From Bacteroidia bacterium (lineage in GTDB: Bacteria > Bacteroidota > Bacteroidia > Flavobacteriales > Flavobacteriaceae): a DNA stretch of 10,463 bases. The stretch is from positions 1 to 10,463 of the forward strand of contig JAUIJW010000069.1 of the NCBI GenBank assembly GCA_030431085.1, written 5' to 3'. Below, piece by piece: positions 7,423 to 10,463 of the stretch (positions are counted from its first letter, which is position 1; each line of letters opens with the position of its first letter). The notes below the pieces were generated by a model. It did not search any database. It was given only the letters and a program-made list of their open reading frames with translations, and was not told where the DNA came from. Position numbers and translations under genes: made by a program.

Positions 7423-8853
7423 TTAGTTACCTTGACCAGTAATGTCCCAGAATACCCTAGAATCTAACTCGTCACCACCCATGGCTTCGGCAGCAGCTTC
7501 ATAGTTAGGTCCATTAATTTGTGGATCGTCATTACCATATAAGTAACGTCTTGGTACAGGCAAATCAGATACTGGAGGTCTAACCATTGCAGGGTAGTCT
7601 AACATTCTCCAAGAACTCCAAGCTTCAAATCCTTTGGCATACAAAGCAATCCACTTTTGAACGCCAATTTTTTCTTTCCAATTAGCTCCAGCCGTAGCAT
7701 AAGCTACACTTGGTTGCGCTAAATAGGCAGCAGCACCAGCGTCTGAACCAGTCCAGTACTCGATAGAAGCGGTGATTGCGTCATTGTAATACATTGCTGC
7801 ATCACCAGCTACAAAGCCTCTTTCTACAGCTTCAGCCATCATAAATAGCGATTCTTCATAAGACATTAACACGCCTTCTAGATCTGGTGTGTGGAAAACA
7901 TCTCCTAAATGTGTATAACTTGCAAAGGCATTGTTTTCACCATATGGTCCACCTTTGTAAGGACTGTAATTGTCTCTCATATACACAGGAGCTCTAGGAT
8001 CATTTAACGGATTGATAATATCCGTAAAGGTTTCTGAAACGATAATATCAGAACGGCCAGACTCCACTAGGGCAACCCATAAAGGATTGGCATTAGGTGT
8101 ACTACCAAATGGATAGTTAAAGTTATCTGCGGCAGAATCAAAAATACCACCATTGATCGCTTCATTGGCTTTGGTTTGAGCCATACCCGCATCGGCATCA
8201 GCGATACGTAGTGCCATTCTTAATTTTAAGGTATTGGCAAATTTTATCCATTGAGAAGTATCTCCGTTATAAACCATGTCTGCGGTACCAAAAGCATTTG
8301 ATGCAGCAGATAATTTGCTAATAGCAGCATCAATTTTGTTGAATAGATCATCGTAAATAGCTTTATCGTCATCATATTTAGGTAGTAAAAAATCTTTACC
8401 TCCTAAAGCTTCAGAGTAAGGCACGTCACCATAAGTATCTACTAGCACATGAAAAGAGTAAACCATCACCATTTCAAGAATACCTTTATGGGCATCTTTT
8501 TCGCTGGCAGTAAGTTCTGGGTCTTCATCTATTATTCTAATAGCTTCTTGCAAATCGTTTAATATATCGCGGTAGTGATAAACGTAAAAAGTACCACTCA
8601 CGTCTCTTTGTCTCAAGTCATAATTAGCTTCATCTGTATAAGTTGTAGCTGTCCAATGCTGAGCAAAAAACTTAAATATATTATAATTTACACTGTTGCT
8701 TGTCATTCTCAAAAAGAGATTTTTTTGAGCGCTTGTTAATAAGAAATCAGGCTTAACTTCAGCGGGTTTCTTAGTATCGATATTCCACCCTTCAAAATCA
8801 TCACAAGAAATTGTGGTGGTTATCATTAAGATTATTATAAATAATTTTTTCAT
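7423..8853 (-). CDS. SusD-like_2 type outer-membrane lipoprotein
   Basis: Start choice: the frame is open back to 8937, but the ATG at 8851-8853 gives a proper lipoprotein signal (MKKLF, a hydrophobic stretch, lipobox TISC with Cys17) and places the start 10 bp after the upstream susC stop. The longer version would put 28 extra residues before the signal and overlap susC. The mature protein starts CDDFE, close to the flavobacterial surface-export signature. The 476 residues carry motifs of the SusD-like_2 branch rather than classical RagB/SusD: DTYGDVPYSEAL (139-150), NGDTSQWIKFANTLKLRMAL (196-215), EESLFMMAEA (333-342), KIGVQKWIALYAKGFEAW (395-412) with WRMLDYP soon after, and PRRYLYGNDD near the C-terminus. 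Its role is expected to be ligand capture at the cell surface over the SusC barrel encoded just upstream. Ligand not deducible. Family confidence is high; the sub-branch is my recognition of motifs, not a search result. Confidence 0.93.
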   Translation of the reverse strand: MKKLFIIILMITTTISCDDFEGWNIDTKKPAEVKPDFLLTSAQKNLFLRMTSNSVNYNIFKFFAQHWTATTYTDEANYDLRQRDVSGTFYVYHYRDILNDLQEAIRIIDEDPELTASEKDAHKGILEMVMVYSFHVLVDTYGDVPYSEALGGKDFLLPKYDDDKAIYDDLFNKIDAAISKLSAASNAFGTADMVYNGDTSQWIKFANTLKLRMALRIADADAGMAQTKANEAINGGIFDSAADNFNYPFGSTPNANPLWVALVESGRSDIIVSETFTDIINPLNDPRAPVYMRDNYSPYKGGPYGENNAFASYTHLGDVFHTPDLEGVLMSYEESLFMMAEAVERGFVAGDAAMYYNDAITASIEYWTGSDAGAAAYLAQPSVAYATAGANWKEKIGVQKWIALYAKGFEAWSSWRMLDYPAMVRPPVSDLPVPRRYLYGNDDPQINGPNYEAAAEAMGGDELDSRVFWDITGQGN

Positions 8854-8863
8854 TTTTTTTATT

Positions 8864-10463
8864 TTAAAATTGTAGTTTAACGCTAAATCCATAATCCTTA
8901 GTTGCAGGATAAGCACCAGATTGGTAACCTTGAACATTACCAGATGTCAAACCAGCTTCTGGATCTGAAAATGGTACATTTTTATCAATAATCCATAGGT
9001 TTCTACCAATGGCGGTAAATTCTAAACCTTGAATAAATCCATTACCTAGTAGTTTTTGAGGTAGTTTATAGCCTAAGGTCATTTCTCTTAATTTGATAAA
9101 GCTAGCATCATAAACATGTAATGCGTTAGGAGCTCTGGCATATCCTAAAGCGTTTGCATAATAATCCATTCTAGTTCTTACGGTATTAGGAGATCCGTCT
9201 GGAGCCACACCGTCTAAAATAATACCTCCAGAATCTGCACCTGAAGTTACAGGATCACGTTTAGGGTTGCCTAAATCGTTTAATCCAGAAGTTACACCAG
9301 CGTATAAACCTGTAGCATAACCATACCAAGTATCTAGAGAGAATACATTACCTCCTTCTTGGATGTCAATTAAGAAGCTGAAACTTATATTTTTATATGT
9401 AAACCTGTTATTAATACCTCCAGTCCACTCTGGTAAATAAGATCCTAAGTTTTCAGATGTACTTGCAGTTCTTTCATATCTACCTGTAGTTTGGTTAATA
9501 ACTGGTTTACCATTTTCGTATACAAAATCAGAACCTTGAATCATACCATAAGGTTGGCCAACTGTGGCGTTGATAGAAACACCACCTTGTAAAGAAGCCA
9601 ATTGTAAATTTTCCAGACCTGCTGGTAGTGATAATACTTCACTCTCATTTTTGGCCCAGTTCACATCAATTCTCCACTCGAAATCATCAGATTTGATAGG
9701 TGATCCGTATAATGAAACTTCAAAACCTTTGTTTTGAACTTTACCTGCATTAGCCCAAACTCTGGTAAAACCAGTGGCAGCGGTTACAGAGATAGGTGTA
9801 ATTAAATCATCTGAAGTCTTATCATAGTAAGACACATCAAAACCTAATCGGTTTCTAGCAAAAGCCATTTCTAAACCAACTTCAAATTCGTTAGATTCCT
9901 CATTTTTTAATTCTGTGTTATTGGCCGTTGATGGCAAAGAAGCAGTACCTTCACCTGTAGCTGTATTATCTCCTAACACGTAAGTGTTGTATACCGATAA
10001 TGGAGGTGCCGCGTTACCAGTCTTCGCATAACCCGCTCTTAATTTACCTAATGAAATAGCATTGCTATTTAACAAGGTTGAGAAAAGAAAAGATCCAGAA
10101 ACACCATAATATTGATAAGTATCATCGTTTCGCGGTAATGTTGACGCTACATCAACTCTGTATGAACCATCGATAAAGATTAAATTGGCATAGCTTAATG
10201 TGGCGTTCGCAAAATAACCATTTGTTTTTCTATTATAAAGATATTCTGTTGGTGCAGAAAGTACCCCTTTAGAATTGCTTAAAGCATATAAACCAGGTAA
10301 TTTAAGACCACCATTAGTTGAAGCAGTAAGGCCAGAATATTTTTGAGTAAAGATATTCATACCAACGACACCTCTTAGGTTTAAATTTTCTGTGATATCT
10401 CTATCGAAGTTTACCATCACATCAAAGTTATTTTCTGTAAAAGTCTCGTCGATTCTTTGATAT
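8864..10463 (-). CDS. SusC/RagA family TonB-linked receptor, N-terminal half cut by window edge
   Basis: The frame is open from the stop at 8864-8866 to the right edge, giving 532 visible codons. A GTG at 10420 could be mistaken for a start, but the 14 codons before it read as receptor sequence (YQRIDETFTENNFD), so it codes for an internal valine. Given a usual length near 1000 residues, about half is missing: signal peptide, regulatory-like domain and plug. The visible part is beta barrel with SusC landmarks: GSYRVDVASTLP, LRAGYAKTGN, LKNEESNEFEVGLEM, NKGFEVSLYG, and near the end FIKLREMTLGYKLPQKLL then GRNLWII. It ends in phenylalanine (VKLQF), as expected for a BAM substrate. Its partner is the SusD-like_2 lipoprotein 10 bp downstream. 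It differs clearly from the other receptor in the window, so it is not a recent tandem copy. Promoter and N-terminal signalling domain, if any, lie outside. Confidence 0.95.
   Translation of the reverse strand, partial: YQRIDETFTENNFDVMVNFDRDITENLNLRGVVGMNIFTQKYSGLTASTNGGLKLPGLYALSNSKGVLSAPTEYLYNRKTNGYFANATLSYANLIFIDGSYRVDVASTLPRNDDTYQYYGVSGSFLFSTLLNSNAISLGKLRAGYAKTGNAAPPLSVYNTYVLGDNTATGEGTASLPSTANNTELKNEESNEFEVGLEMAFARNRLGFDVSYYDKTSDDLITPISVTAATGFTRVWANAGKVQNKGFEVSLYGSPIKSDDFEWRIDVNWAKNESEVLSLPAGLENLQLASLQGGVSINATVGQPYGMIQGSDFVYENGKPVINQTTGRYERTASTSENLGSYLPEWTGGINNRFTYKNISFSFLIDIQEGGNVFSLDTWYGYATGLYAGVTSGLNDLGNPKRDPVTSGADSGGIILDGVAPDGSPNTVRTRMDYYANALGYARAPNALHVYDASFIKLREMTLGYKLPQKLLGNGFIQGLEFTAIGRNLWIIDKNVPFSDPEAGLTSGNVQGYQSGAYPATKDYGFSVKLQF

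Noticed and set aside
8854..8937. An N-terminal extension of the SusD-like_2 protein, starting at 8937
   Set aside because: It would overlap the end of susC and put 28 residues before a perfect lipoprotein signal peptide; the ATG at 8853 is the natural start.
10418..10420. GTG as a possible start of the second susC gene
   Set aside because: The frame stays open upstream to the window edge and reads as receptor sequence, so the gene is only cut off by the window.

Overview
The window looks like chromosomal DNA of a Bacteroidota species, most likely a member of the Flavobacteriaceae. The evidence is AT-rich DNA, two tandem SusC/SusD-type outer-membrane uptake pairs, TAnnTTTG-type -7 promoter elements, weak or absent Shine-Dalgarno sequences, and lipoprotein N-termini followed by acidic residues. 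I cannot name the genus from the sequence alone.

Left part (1-2469), housekeeping block. rarA (AAA+ ATPase of replication-fork maintenance) enters from the left edge on the minus strand and starts at 980; its C-terminal end lies outside the window. A 56-bp gap separates it from a divergently transcribed rhomboid intramembrane serine protease (1037-1714, plus). That gene converges on rlmB (1711-2469, minus; SpoU-family 2'-O-ribose rRNA methyltransferase). The two stop codons lie inside one TTAA palindrome.

Middle part (2487-7262), first uptake operon, minus strand. A probable promoter near 7200-7232 drives a full-length SusC-type TonB-dependent receptor (3993-7172). A RagB/SusD-type surface lipoprotein follows (2543-3970), and a strong intrinsic terminator (2487-2522) ends the operon just before the rlmB promoter.

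Right part (7348-10463), second uptake operon, minus strand. The C-terminal about 532 residues of a second SusC-type receptor (8864 to the window edge) are followed after 10 bp by a lipoprotein of the SusD-like_2 type (7423-8853; the true start is 8853, not the longer frame) and by its own terminator (7348-7377). Each pair therefore appears to be a separate transcription unit with its own SusD subtype.

In such pairs the SusC barrel imports a ligand with energy from TonB, and the SusD lipoprotein acts as a lid over it. The window holds no glycoside hydrolase, peptidase, sigma/anti-sigma pair or other regulator, so the ligands cannot be deduced. I found no RNA genes, CRISPR array, insertion sequence or phage gene. 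The longest gene-free stretch, 7173-7422 (250 bp), holds a terminator, a candidate promoter and an inverted repeat. I see no clear new biological system here; the most interesting points are promoter layout and start-codon spacing.
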